Origin: Candidatus Pelagibacter sp.
GTDB lineage: Bacteria; Pseudomonadota; Alphaproteobacteria; Pelagibacterales; Pelagibacteraceae
NCBI GenBank assembly: GCA_028095445.1
Contig: JAOHCJ010000011.1
Location: forward strand, 1-25,105
Direction of reading: 5' to 3'
DNA: 25,105 nucleotides
The notes under the pieces are model-generated. The model made no database searches, had not been told where the DNA came from, and worked only from the letters and a program-made list of their open reading frames with translations. The position numbers were made by a program, and so were the translations under genes. Within the stretch, counting starts at the first letter, position 1. Each line of letters begins with the position of its first letter. Shown in pieces: positions 8,601-16,945 of the stretch.

Positions 8601-8911
8601 TTATCTATTTCTTCTAATAAAGTATCTGTTTCTTGATTTAATTCATCAATTTTTTCTGAAAATTCCGTCTCCCTTTTTTTTTCACTGATTTTATGTTGAT
8701 TTATATCTTTTAATTTTTGATTGAGCACTTTATGTTCGCTTATCAAGCTTTGATATTTTTCTTCAATTTCTTTTTTTTCAATTTCTAATTGATTTTTTTG
8801 AGAGGTCAAATTTTCTAAATTTTCACTTAAGGCTGGATTTTGTAAATTTAAATTTCTTAACTTATTAAGTGCAAAATTAAGTTTTTTTTCTTTTTCACTG
8901 TCAGTTTTCAT
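8588..8911 (-). CDS. Small coiled-coil protein, candidate ZauP (ZapA partner)
   Basis: A 107-residue, almost entirely Lys/Glu/Gln/Leu-rich protein predicted to be one continuous coiled coil (about residues 15-105), with no signal peptide or membrane segment. Primary sequence gives no firm family call. Its place directly upstream of and overlapping zapA, opposite tkt, matches the alphaproteobacterial DUF4164-type genes. In Caulobacter the zapA-linked coiled-coil gene product ZauP pairs with ZapA to focus the Z-ring. I infer the same role here from context and form only. It would be the first gene of the long minus-strand unit reaching to ruvC or beyond. Confidence 0.75.
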   Translation of the reverse strand: MKTDSEKEKKLNFALNKLRNLNLQNPALSENLENLTSQKNQLEIEKKEIEEKYQSLISEHKVLNQKLKDINQHKISEKKRETEFSEKIDELNQETDTLLEEIDKWQM

Positions 8912-8964
8912 ATATATATATTTATAATATTAAATTGAGTCTTCTAAGTCTACATAGGATAATT
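8912..8964. promoter_or_regulatory. Divergent promoter region between the ZauP-like gene and tkt
   Basis: Only 53 nt separate the start of the minus-strand unit (8911) from the probable tkt start (8965). The stretch is nearly all A/T and holds TATAAT at 8923-8928 on the plus strand, a candidate -10 for tkt. I see no good -35. AGGA at 8956-8959 lies 5 nt before the TTG at 8965 and is the tkt ribosome binding site. Because both flanking genes head operons, promoters for both must lie here or inside the genes. Confidence 0.5.
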
Positions 8965-10929
8965 TTGAACAAACTACATAAAGATTTATCAAATGCATTA
9001 AGGTTTTTGTCAATAGATGCTGTACAAAAAGCCAATTCTGGACATCCTGGTATGCCTATGGGAATGGCTGATGTAGTCACAGTTTTATTTAAAAACTTTT
9101 TAAAATTTAATCCAAAAAATCCTAACTGGCTTAATAGAGATAGATTTGTTTTATCAGCTGGACATGGTTCTATGCTTCTTTATTCTTTATTATATTTAAC
9201 TGGATATAAAAGTATCTCATTAAAGGATATTAAAAATTTTAGACAAATAAATTCTATTTGTGCAGGACACCCAGAGTATCATCCGGGGACAGGTATTGAA
9301 ACAACAACAGGACCTCTTGGACAAGGAATCGCTAATTCAGTGGGGTTTGCAATTTCTGAGGAAATTTTAAAAAAGAAACTTGGCAAAGAAATAGCTAATC
9401 ACAAAACGTATGTTTTAGCTGGTGACGGATGTTTAATGGAGGGAATAAGTCACGAAGCAATGAGTTTAGCTGGCCATTTAAAATTAAAAAATTTAGTAAT
9501 GCTTTTCGACAATAATTCAATATCAATCGATGGGCCAACTAACTTGGCTGTTTCAGATAATTTTAAAAAAAGATTTGAAAGTTATGGTTGGAATTATATT
9601 TTGATTAATGGTCATAATGAAAAAGAAATTTTTAAAATATTAAAAAAAGTTCAAAATGCAAAAAAACCAACTGTCATTTCATGTAAAACAAAAATTGGTT
9701 ATGGATCACCCAATAAATCAGGAAAAGCTTCTTCTCATGGAAGTCCTCTTGGCACAAATGAAATTAAACTTGTTCGAAAAATTCTAGATTGGAATTACAA
9801 GCCTTTTGAAATTCCAAAAAATATTTTGAATGAATGGAAAAAAATTGGAAATAAAGGTGCTCAACTTGAAGCAAAATGGAATAAATTTTATAAGAAAAAA
9901 AAAAAAAATATAAATAAGATATTAAAAAATAATTTTGCGAAATCATTAAAAAATGAAAAACAAAATTCTGTTAAAGAAACAAAAAGTCTGGCAACAAGAA
10001 AATCCTCTGAACTGACATTGAATGCTCTTACAAAAGAAAATAATACTTTAATAGGAGGTTCGGCTGATCTAGCTGGCTCAAACAATACTAAAACGAAATA
10101 TCATAATATAATCAAACCTAGTGACTTTAACGGTGATTACATCCACTATGGAGTAAGAGAGCACGCAATGTGTGGGATAATGAATGGTATAGCTTTGCAC
10201 AGTAAACTTATTCCTTACGGAGGAACCTTCTTAATATTCTCAGATTACTGTAAACCTTCAATTCGTTTATCAGCATTAATGGAACAAAGAGTTATTTATG
10301 TAATGACACACGACTCGATTGGTCTAGGTGAAGATGGTCCAACACACCAACCAATAGAACAGTTATCTGGATTAAGATCTATTCCAAATTTAAATGTTTT
10401 TAGGCCTGCAGACAGAATGGAAACTATTGAATGCTGGGAGTTAGCGCTAAAGAATTCAAAAACACCAAGTGTACTATCTTTAACTAGACAGAATCTCGAC
10501 CCTATTAGAAAAAAATATTCAAATATAAACAAATGTTCTTTTGGAGCTTATGAGGTTTTAAGAACTAATAAAAAAGTTGCTCTAACTATATTTGCTAGTG
10601 GTTCTGAGGTTAATTTGGCAATTGAAACTAGTCATAAATTGGCCAAAGATAAAATATATGCTAAAGTGATATCAGTACCTTGCCAAGACCTTTTTGATTT
10701 ACAATCAAAATCTTATAAAGAAAAAATCCTTGGTGAAGCAAAGTTTAAAATATCAATTGAAGCAGCATCAACAGATTGTTGGAAAAAATATGTTGGAACA
10801 GATGGTTTGACTTTTGGAATTGAAACATTTGGTAAAAGTGCACCATATAAAGAAATTTATAAACATTTTGGATTAACAGCTGAAAATATTTCCAAAAAAA
10901 CTAAAGGACTAATAAAGAGTAAGGTATGA
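8965..10929 (+). CDS. tkt: Transketolase
   Basis: Thiamine-diphosphate enzyme moving two-carbon units between sugar phosphates in the non-oxidative pentose phosphate pathway. Motifs in order are DAVQKANSGHPGMPMGMAD, the TPP-binding GDGCLMEGISHEAMSLAG with DNNSISIDG, GVREHAMCGIMNG and THDSIGLGEDGPTHQPIEQL. I place the start at the TTG at 8965, preceded by AGGA at 5 nt, which gives NKLHKDLSNALRFLSID as the N-terminus (654 residues). A second TTG at 8935 would add ten residues and lacks a binding site. A lysine-rich segment near 9890-9960 between domains includes a run of 14 A bases. The stop overlaps the gap start by 4 nt. Confidence 0.96.
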   Translation: MNKLHKDLSNALRFLSIDAVQKANSGHPGMPMGMADVVTVLFKNFLKFNPKNPNWLNRDRFVLSAGHGSMLLYSLLYLTGYKSISLKDIKNFRQINSICAGHPEYHPGTGIETTTGPLGQGIANSVGFAISEEILKKKLGKEIANHKTYVLAGDGCLMEGISHEAMSLAGHLKLKNLVMLFDNNSISIDGPTNLAVSDNFKKRFESYGWNYILINGHNEKEIFKILKKVQNAKKPTVISCKTKIGYGSPNKSGKASSHGSPLGTNEIKLVRKILDWNYKPFEIPKNILNEWKKIGNKGAQLEAKWNKFYKKKKKNINKILKNNFAKSLKNEKQNSVKETKSLATRKSSELTLNALTKENNTLIGGSADLAGSNNTKTKYHNIIKPSDFNGDYIHYGVREHAMCGIMNGIALHSKLIPYGGTFLIFSDYCKPSIRLSALMEQRVIYVMTHDSIGLGEDGPTHQPIEQLSGLRSIPNLNVFRPADRMETIECWELALKNSKTPSVLSLTRQNLDPIRKKYSNINKCSFGAYEVLRTNKKVALTIFASGSEVNLAIETSHKLAKDKIYAKVISVPCQDLFDLQSKSYKEKILGEAKFKISIEAASTDCWKKYVGTDGLTFGIETFGKSAPYKEIYKHFGLTAENISKKTKGLIKSKV

Positions 10930-11933
10930 CAATTAAAGTTGGAATTAATGGAATGGGAAGAATCGGCAGAATGGTGATTAGAGCAATCATTGAAAGCCAG
11001 AATAAAAATATAGAAATTAAACACATTAATAACCGATCTAATTCTGAGGCTAGCTGCAACTTAATTAAATACGACTCTATTCATGGAAAATTTAATGCAG
11101 ATTTAGATTTTGATGAAAATCATCTTGTTATTAATAAAAAAAAAATAACATTTTCACAAGAGTCAAATATTGAAAATATAAGCTGGAAAAAATTTGATGT
11201 TGATTATGTTTTTGATTGTACGGGAAAATTTAATTCAAAAGAAAAGTTATTGGCACATATTAAAAATGGAGCAAAAAAAGTTATTGTTTCTGCACCTTGT
11301 AAAAATGCTGACAAAACAATCGTATATGGTGTTAATGAAAATATACTTTCTAAAGATGATCAAATAATTTCAGCAGCTTCCTGTACGACCAATTGTTTAG
11401 CACCAGTTGCTAGTGTTTTAAATAAGAACTTTGAAATTGAAAAAGGTTTTATGACAACAATTCATGCTTTTACCAGTGACCAAAGAATTTTGGACAACTC
11501 TCATAAAGATCCAAGAAGAGCAAGGTCTGCCAGTCAATCAATTGTTCCAACTTCGACAGGAGCCTCAAAAGCCATTGGGGAAATTATACCTTCCCTAAAA
11601 GGTAAGCTTGAAGGTGTGGCTATGAGAGTTCCGACGCCCAATGTTTCTTTAATAGAGTTAGTTTTTTGTACAAAAAAAGAAATAGATAAAGACAAAATTA
11701 ATGAAGCTTTTACTCTAGCATGTAAGACACAGTCAAAAAAAGTTTTAGAAATTACAAAAGAAAAATTGGTTTCAATCGACTTCAATCATAATTCAGCTTC
11801 AGCAATTATTGACTCTTCTTTAACTAGTGTTGTGGGTAAAAATATGGGTAAAATTTCAGCTTGGTATGACAACGAATGGGGTTTTTCAAATAGAATGTGT
11901 GATATTGCAGAATATCTACACAAAATCTCTTAA
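10926..11933 (+). CDS. gap: Type I glyceraldehyde-3-phosphate dehydrogenase, possibly NADP-capable
   Basis: Interconverts glyceraldehyde 3-phosphate and 1,3-bisphosphoglycerate. Rossmann motif GINGMGRIGR at 7-16, active site ASCTTNCLAP with catalytic Cys153, and His180 in TTIHAF; 335 residues, full length. Two cofactor-selecting spots deviate from NAD-specific enzymes. The Asp that closes strand 2 (VNDLT in Geobacillus) is Asn36 followed by Arg37 (INNRSN), and the Leu-Pro of the S-loop is Asn-Ser (LDNSHKD). Asp loss and Pro-to-Ser are features of NADP-using chloroplast GAPDH, so I infer NADPH use, perhaps in the gluconeogenic direction. It overlaps tkt by ATGA and pgk by one base. Confidence 0.96.
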   Translation: MTIKVGINGMGRIGRMVIRAIIESQNKNIEIKHINNRSNSEASCNLIKYDSIHGKFNADLDFDENHLVINKKKITFSQESNIENISWKKFDVDYVFDCTGKFNSKEKLLAHIKNGAKKVIVSAPCKNADKTIVYGVNENILSKDDQIISAASCTTNCLAPVASVLNKNFEIEKGFMTTIHAFTSDQRILDNSHKDPRRARSASQSIVPTSTGASKAIGEIIPSLKGKLEGVAMRVPTPNVSLIELVFCTKKEIDKDKINEAFTLACKTQSKKVLEITKEKLVSIDFNHNSASAIIDSSLTSVVGKNMGKISAWYDNEWGFSNRMCDIAEYLHKIS

Positions 11934-13111
11934 TGAAAAATATAAAAGATGTACAAAATCTCAAACAAAAAAAAGTATTACTGAGACTTGATTTAAATGT
12001 TCCATTAGATAATGGATGTATTACCGATACAACTAGAATTGATAAAATTATTCCTACCATAAATTTTTTATTAAAAAATGATGCCAAAATAATAATATTA
12101 TCTCACATAGGAAGACCAAAAGGAAAAATTGTAAATGAACTATCTCTTAAACCCATATGTGAAAACCTAGAAAAAAAATTAAATGAAAATATAAGATTAA
12201 TTACAAAAAATTTAAGAGAAATAAATCCTGAGCATTTATTTAATAATCAAAAAGAAAAAATTATAATTTTTGAAAATCTTAGATTTTATAAAGAAGAAGA
12301 AGAAAATGATAATCGATTTGCGAAGCATCTTGCGAGTCTCGCTGATATTTATGTTAATGATGCTTTTTCATGTTCACACAGAGCCCACACTTCAATATTT
12401 CAAATAACAAAATTTTTACCATCATATGCTGGTCTTCAATTAAACTTAGAAATTGATGCTTTAACTAAAATCACATCTGAAATTAAAAAACCTGTAACGT
12501 GTATCATTGGTGGATCAAAAATATCAACTAAAATCAATATTATTAAGAATTTAATTCCCAAATTTGATAATATTGTAATTGTTGGTGGAATGGCAAACAA
12601 TATACTAAAATATAAAGGGTATAATATTGGAAAATCTATACAGGAAGACAATTGCGATAAAATAATTGAGGAGATATTCTCTCTTTCTAAAAAAAAGGGT
12701 TGCAAAATAATTTATCCTGAAGATGTCGCTGTAGGAAAAAATTTAAATGGATCTGCTAATGTAAAAGAGGTAAATCAAGTTTTTGAAGATGAGTTAATTT
12801 TAGATATAGGTCCTAAAACAATACAAAATATTAATAGTCTCATTGAAAAAAGTGAGACTATTTTATGGAATGGACCAGCTGGTTACTTCGAAAACCAAAA
12901 TTTTGCTAGAGGAAGCATTGAAATTGCTAAAAAAATTGTTGAAAAACATAAAACGAAAACAATTTATTCTGTGGCAGGTGGAGGAGATACAGTTGCTTTA
13001 TTAAATAGCTTAGGAACAATAAATAGCTTCAATTTTGTTTCGACAGCTGGTGGAGCTTTTTTAGAATATCTTGAAGGAAAGGAACTTCCTGGTATAAAGG
13101 CTTTAAATTAA
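11933..13111 (+). CDS. pgk: Phosphoglycerate kinase
   Basis: Reversible phosphate transfer between 1,3-bisphosphoglycerate and ADP. The 392-residue product shows the substrate-binding RLDLNVPLDNG, HIGRPKG, ENLRFYKEEEEND, DAFSCSHRAHTS, the lysine-containing IIGGSKISTK, and the nucleotide-site WNGPAGYFE and AGGGDTVA motifs. All are in the expected order and the length is normal. Start overlaps the gap stop (TAATG), and fba begins one base after its stop, so the four carbon genes should be made from one transcript. Confidence 0.97.
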   Translation: MKNIKDVQNLKQKKVLLRLDLNVPLDNGCITDTTRIDKIIPTINFLLKNDAKIIILSHIGRPKGKIVNELSLKPICENLEKKLNENIRLITKNLREINPEHLFNNQKEKIIIFENLRFYKEEEENDNRFAKHLASLADIYVNDAFSCSHRAHTSIFQITKFLPSYAGLQLNLEIDALTKITSEIKKPVTCIIGGSKISTKINIIKNLIPKFDNIVIVGGMANNILKYKGYNIGKSIQEDNCDKIIEEIFSLSKKKGCKIIYPEDVAVGKNLNGSANVKEVNQVFEDELILDIGPKTIQNINSLIEKSETILWNGPAGYFENQNFARGSIEIAKKIVEKHKTKTIYSVAGGGDTVALLNSLGTINSFNFVSTAGGAFLEYLEGKELPGIKALN

Positions 13112-13112
13112 T

Positions 13113-14123
13113 ATGACTGAGTTAAATAAAATTGCTTTAAAAGTTTTGTCTAATGGCAAAGGTATTCTTGCTGCTGATGAAAGCACAGCTACTATGACAA
13201 AAAGACTTGAAAGTGTTAAGGTTTTATCAACTGTAGAAAATAGATTGCTATTTAGAGAAACACTTTTTTCATCTGATAGTATGAATGATTGTATTGGTGG
13301 AGTGATTTTGTATGACGAAACAATAAAACAAACTACTAGTATAAAACAAACTATACCTGAATTAATTTCTAAATCTGGAGCTGTTCCAGGAATAAAAGTA
13401 GATACTGGTGCTAAAGTTTTGGCTAACTCACCAGAAGAAAAAATTACAGAAGGATTGGATGGCTTGAGAGAAAGATTGAAGGAATACTACTCTCTAGGAG
13501 CTAGGTTTACTAAATGGAGAGGTGTTTACACTATTTCAAATAAGTACCCTAGTAAATTATCAATTTATTCTAATGCACATGCTCTTGCTAGATATTCTGC
13601 CCTAGTACAAGAATGTGAAATGGTTCCAATAGTAGAACCAGAAGTTCTAATGGATGGAAATCATTCAGCTGAAGAATGTTTAGATGTAACGTCAGATGTT
13701 ATAAAAAAATGTTTTGAAGAATTAATGATTCATAATGTTGATTTAACAGGGATGATTTTAAAACCAAATATGATTTTACCTGGATCAAGCTCAAACAAAA
13801 AGATATCTTCTGAAGAAGTTGCTAAACTTACTTTAAAATGTCTTAAAAAAAATGTTCCGTCAGAAGTACCTGGAATTGCATTTTTATCAGGGGGACAAAC
13901 AGAGGTAGAAGCAACAGAAAATCTAAATTTAATAAACAAACACAATGATACAAATTTTATTATGACTTATTCATTCGGAAGAGCCTTACAACAAAGTGCT
14001 CTTAAATTTTGGTCAAAAGACATCAAAAATATTCAAGGCACCAAAAAAATCTTCAATCACAGAGCTAAAATGAATACACTTGCAGCTCAAGGAAAATGGT
14101 CAGTGGAGCTTGAAAAAAATTAA
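13113..14123 (+). CDS. fba: Class I fructose-bisphosphate aldolase
   Basis: Cleaves or forms fructose 1,6-bisphosphate through a lysine Schiff base. The 336-residue product is of the eukaryote-like class I type: GILAADESTATMTKRL at the N-terminus, GIKVDTG (Lys95), RFTKWRGVY (Lys134), IVEPEVLMDG and the Schiff-base region GMILKPNMILPG (Lys217), then FLSGGQTEVEAT and a C-terminal AAQGKW. Being metal-free, it suits a nutrient-poor ocean habitat. The order gap-pgk-fba-thiE-like is found in other alphaproteobacteria, from memory. Confidence 0.97.
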   Translation: MTELNKIALKVLSNGKGILAADESTATMTKRLESVKVLSTVENRLLFRETLFSSDSMNDCIGGVILYDETIKQTTSIKQTIPELISKSGAVPGIKVDTGAKVLANSPEEKITEGLDGLRERLKEYYSLGARFTKWRGVYTISNKYPSKLSIYSNAHALARYSALVQECEMVPIVEPEVLMDGNHSAEECLDVTSDVIKKCFEELMIHNVDLTGMILKPNMILPGSSSNKKISSEEVAKLTLKCLKKNVPSEVPGIAFLSGGQTEVEATENLNLINKHNDTNFIMTYSFGRALQQSALKFWSKDIKNIQGTKKIFNHRAKMNTLAAQGKWSVELEKN

Positions 14124-14733
14124 GACTAATAAAAAATTTGTTTATTTAATATCTCCAAATAAAATTGATAATGAATATTTTTATTCCGACTTAGATTTGG
14201 TATTAAGATCCCAAAAAGTAAGTTTTTTTCAATTAAGACTAAAAAAAGAAACAAATAAGAGTAAATTAGAAATAGGGAAAAAAGTTAAAAAGATTTGTAA
14301 AAAACATAAGGTTAAATTCTTAATTAATGATGATCCTTGGCTTGCTAAAAGCCTTAATGCTGATGGGTGTCATTTGGGGCAAAAGGATATGGATATTCTT
14401 GAAGCTAGAAAGATTTTAAAGAATAAAGTTATTGGCATTACCTGTCATAACTCAATTAATTTAGCAAAAAAAGCTATTAATAATGGTGCTGACTATTTAG
14501 CATTTGGTGCTTTTTATTCATCTCAAACAAAATTGGTTAAATATAAAGCTAGCTTAAAGATATTAAAACTAACCAAAATTTTAACAAATATTCCAATTGT
14601 AGCTATTGGTGGAATAAAGTTAAGTAATTATAAAAAACTCTTATTGAATAAAGCTAACTTTTTAGCTATCTCAGGCTACATTTGGAATAATAAAAAATAC
14701 AAACCATTAGAAGCTATTAAAAAATTAAGATGA
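14110..14733 (+). CDS. thiE: Thiamine-phosphate synthase (ThiE/TenI family)
   Basis: TIM-barrel protein of the ThiE family, which joins the pyrimidine and thiazole halves of thiamine. Motifs seen are FFQLRLK, FLINDDPWLA, ADGCHLGQKDMD, IGITCHNS, ADYLAFGAFYSSQTK, IPIVAIGGI and FLAISGYIW. They match ThiE in order, with changes (GITCH for GVSxH, SSQTK for TxTK) that leave some doubt about activity. The start is uncertain: TTG at 14110 (overlapping fba by 14 nt, with GGAG just before it) or TTG at 14080. A thiE-like gene behind fba and before efp is a known alphaproteobacterial arrangement and often a second ThiE copy, so this may not be the main enzyme. The end overlaps efp by ATGA. Confidence 0.82.
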   Translation: MKKIKTNKKFVYLISPNKIDNEYFYSDLDLVLRSQKVSFFQLRLKKETNKSKLEIGKKVKKICKKHKVKFLINDDPWLAKSLNADGCHLGQKDMDILEARKILKNKVIGITCHNSINLAKKAINNGADYLAFGAFYSSQTKLVKYKASLKILKLTKILTNIPIVAIGGIKLSNYKKLLLNKANFLAISGYIWNNKKYKPLEAIKKLR

Positions 14734-15290
14734 AAATTTACGCAAGTGAAATTAGAGTAGGAATGTTAATTGAGTACAAAGATGATCTATGGCAAATCTT
14801 AAAAACTCAACATGTTAAACCTGGAAAAGGTGGTGCATTCGCTCAAGTTGAAATGAAGAGTGTAAATAGAAATACAAAATTAAATGAAAGGTTTAGATCT
14901 AGCGAGTCTGTTGAAAAAGCCTCATTAGATGAAATTAAATTTAATTATCTATATGAAGATGAAATAGATTATTATTTTATGAATCCAAATTCTTATGAGC
15001 AAATTAATATTAAAAAAGAAATTATTGGAGAGAAAGGTAAAATGTTAACTGAAAATTTAGAGGTTGGAATAAGTTTTTATAATGAGAAGCCTTTGACCAT
15101 AGATTTACCTAATCAAGTAACTTGTATGGTGGAAACAACTGATGTAGCACTAAAAGGTCAAACTGTTTCTTCATCGTATAAGCCTGCTACTCTAGATAAT
15201 GGAATAAACATTCAGGTGCCTCCTTTTATTGAAAGTGGAGACAATATAATAGTTGATACTAGAACTATGGAATATATCAAAAAAATATAA
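14730..15290 (+). CDS. efp: Translation elongation factor P
   Basis: EF-P enters the ribosomal E site and rescues stalling at consecutive prolines. The 186-residue protein has the three-domain family length. The N-terminal domain holds the modifiable lysine (Lys33) in VKPGKGGAFAQVEM, domain II starts near residue 65, and the C-terminal domain ends with the signature region GDNIIVDTRTMEYI. The start overlaps the end of the thiE-like gene by 4 nt. Lys33 keeps the classic PGKG context, compatible with beta-lysylation by EpmA/EpmB, but neither gene is in view. Confidence 0.98.
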   Translation: MKIYASEIRVGMLIEYKDDLWQILKTQHVKPGKGGAFAQVEMKSVNRNTKLNERFRSSESVEKASLDEIKFNYLYEDEIDYYFMNPNSYEQINIKKEIIGEKGKMLTENLEVGISFYNEKPLTIDLPNQVTCMVETTDVALKGQTVSSSYKPATLDNGINIQVPPFIESGDNIIVDTRTMEYIKKI

Positions 15291-15295
15291 ATCTT

Positions 15296-16036
15296 ATGAA
15301 ATCAATATCAGCTAATCTTAACATTATGATAAAGGCTGCTGAAAAAGCATCAAGAGCATTAATTAGAGATTTTGGAGAAATAGAAAAATTACAAGTATCA
15401 ATTAAAGGTCCATCAGATTTTGTTTCAAATGCAGACCTAAAGGCAGAGAAAGTAATTATTGAAGAGCTTAAAAAAGCACGACCTCACTACTCTATAATTA
15501 GTGAAGAGGAAGGTTCAGAATCTAATAAAGATAAAAATAATACTTGGATTATAGACCCAATAGATGGAACAACAAATTTTTTACATGGAGTACCTCATTT
15601 TGCAATATCAATAGCATTAAAGTCTGGTGAAGAAATAGTCTCAGGACTAATTTATGATCCAATAAAAGATGAGATGTTTTATGCTGAAAAAGAAAATGGG
15701 TCTTTTTTTAACAATCAAAGAATAAGAGTTTCAAAAAAAAGAGAAATAAATAGCTGTTTGTTTGCTACAGGTGGAAAATATAAAAATGAAATTGATCTAC
15801 CAATAAGAAAATCTGGAAGCGCTGCACTTGATATTGCCTATGTTGCATCAGGTAGATATGATGGATATTTTCAAAATGATCTTAATTTGTGGGATATAGC
15901 TGCAGGAATAATTATTCTAAAAGAAGCTGGTGGTGTGATTAACGAAATAGACCTTTCCAAAATTAAAAATATACAAATAAAAGCCTCTAGCACAGCGATT
16001 AGTGAAAAAATGCAAGAAAAATTGAAGAACTTTTAA
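15296..16036 (+). CDS. suhB: Inositol monophosphatase family protein (SuhB-like)
   Basis: Magnesium-dependent, lithium-sensitive type sugar phosphatase. The 246-residue product has metal-site Glu70/71 (ISEEEG), motif A IIDPIDGTTNFLHG (Asp87, Asp90) and motif B LWDIAAGIIILKEAGG (Asp200). In bacteria such proteins dephosphorylate inositol phosphate, and SuhB also takes part in rRNA transcription complexes in E. coli; neither role can be chosen from sequence. It starts 5 nt behind efp and closes the tkt-to-suhB series. No hairpin terminator follows it. Confidence 0.93.
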   Translation: MKSISANLNIMIKAAEKASRALIRDFGEIEKLQVSIKGPSDFVSNADLKAEKVIIEELKKARPHYSIISEEEGSESNKDKNNTWIIDPIDGTTNFLHGVPHFAISIALKSGEEIVSGLIYDPIKDEMFYAEKENGSFFNNQRIRVSKKREINSCLFATGGKYKNEIDLPIRKSGSAALDIAYVASGRYDGYFQNDLNLWDIAAGIIILKEAGGVINEIDLSKIKNIQIKASSTAISEKMQEKLKNF

Positions 16037-16064
16037 TTGTTTTATAAGATTCTTTTGCTATAAG
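16037..16064 (+). promoter_or_regulatory. Candidate promoter for rpmE
   Basis: TTGTTT at 16037-16042 and TATAAG at 16059-16064 are separated by 16 nt. The expected start point would lie within a base or two of the rpmE ATG at 16072, giving a leaderless or near-leaderless message. The lack of a ribosome binding site before rpmE fits this. Both boxes are AT-rich in an AT-rich genome, so chance matches are likely. Confidence 0.4.
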
Positions 16065-16071
16065 TCACGAT

Positions 16072-16302
16072 ATGAAAAAAGACATACATCCGAACTATCA
16101 CACTATTAAAGTTGAAATGACTGATGGAACTCAATTTGAAACTAGATCAACTTGGGGGACTGAAGGAGATATTTTAAAACTAGAAATTGACCCTAAATCT
16201 CATGCTGCATGGACAGGTGGCAAACAAAAATTAATGGACAAAGGTCGGGTTAGTAAATTCAATAAAAAATTTCAAAACTTTAGATCAGAAAAAAAGGATT
16301 AG
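16072..16302 (+). CDS. rpmE: 50S ribosomal protein L31 (cysteine-free form)
   Basis: Large-subunit protein bL31 of 76 residues. It opens [29 protein letters not shown] and contains [13 protein letters not shown], then a basic tail FNKKFQNF. The four zinc-binding cysteines of the C+ form are absent, as is usual in alphaproteobacteria, so no zinc is needed. It lies 35 nt behind suhB and directly abuts the DUF1013 gene (stop TAG followed at once by ATG). This makes rpmE the likely head of a small unit. Confidence 0.97.
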   Translation: MKKDIHPNYHTIKVEMTDGTQFETRSTWGTEGDILKLEIDPKSHAAWTGGKQKLMDKGRVSKFNKKFQNFRSEKKD

Positions 16303-16872
16303 ATGTCTAACGTTCCATTAATGCCAATGGCAACAGCTGTTTGGCTAGTAGAAAATACAACACTGACTTTTAAGCAAATAGCAAAATTCTGTAATCTACA
16401 TGAAGTAGAGATACAAGGGATTGCAGATGGTGAAGTTGCAAAAGGAATTATGGCTTATAATCCGATAATATCAGGCCAGTTATCAAGAGAAGAAATTGAA
16501 CTATCATCAAAAGATGAAAATAGAGAACTACAAATAAAAAATACGGATATTGAAATATCTAGTGAAGACAAAAAAATTAAAAAATATGTTCCTTTATCTA
16601 AAAGACAAGATAAACCAGACTCTGCTTTATGGTTAATCAAAAATCACTCATTATTAAAAGACTCTCAAATAGCAAAGTTGGTGGGTGTAACAAAAAATTC
16701 TGTTTCTTCTATAAGAAATAAAAGTTTTTGGAATTACAATAATTTAAACCCAAAAGACCCTGTTGCGCTTGGGCTTTTTTCTCAAAAAGACTTAATTGCA
16801 GCAAATGAAAAGGCAGAAAGAAGAATAAAAAGAGAAAAAAAATTGAAAGAAAAAGCAAAACAAGCTAGTTGA
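16303..16872 (+). CDS. DUF1013 family protein (TrcR-like)
   Basis: A 189-residue protein matching DUF1013, a family confined largely to alphaproteobacteria. From memory it is described as TrcR, a transcription-related cell-cycle regulator. Two similar helical segments are visible. MPMATAVWLVENTTLTFKQI with FCNLHEVEIQGIADGE is at about 6-48. DSALWLIKNHSLLKDSQIAK with LVGVTKNSVSSIRN is at about 106-142. Each looks like a helix-turn-helix unit, so the protein seems to be an internal duplication joined by an acidic linker. A Lys/Glu/Arg helix forms the C-terminus. It starts immediately after rpmE, so it is probably co-expressed with it. DNA or RNA polymerase binding is an inference from the repeat fold only. 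Confidence 0.88.
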   Translation: MSNVPLMPMATAVWLVENTTLTFKQIAKFCNLHEVEIQGIADGEVAKGIMAYNPIISGQLSREEIELSSKDENRELQIKNTDIEISSEDKKIKKYVPLSKRQDKPDSALWLIKNHSLLKDSQIAKLVGVTKNSVSSIRNKSFWNYNNLNPKDPVALGLFSQKDLIAANEKAERRIKREKKLKEKAKQAS

Positions 16873-16930
16873 TTAAATAATATGATTAAATTTAATAGAC
16901 ATCAAAAATTTAAAGTGATAGTTACTCATT
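16869..16930 (+). promoter_or_regulatory. Candidate rpsU promoter and leader hairpin
   Basis: TTGATT at 16869-16874 and TAATAG at 16893-16898 are spaced by 18 nt and could drive rpsU with a leader of about 40 nt. Within that leader, 16914-16918 (AGTGA) can pair with 16922-16926 (TTACT) around a TAG loop, just upstream of the strong ribosome binding site. Both calls are weak in such AT-rich sequence. Confidence 0.3.
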
Positions 16931-16945
16931 TTTTTGGAGGTATTT

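Noticed and set aside
8935..8964. Upstream TTG start for tkt
   Set aside because: No ribosome binding site, and the extra ten residues are not typical; the TTG at 8965 has AGGA at 5 nt.
16934..16945. TTG start for rpsU
   Set aside because: It overlaps the GGAGG site itself, has no binding site of its own and adds four residues absent from the family.
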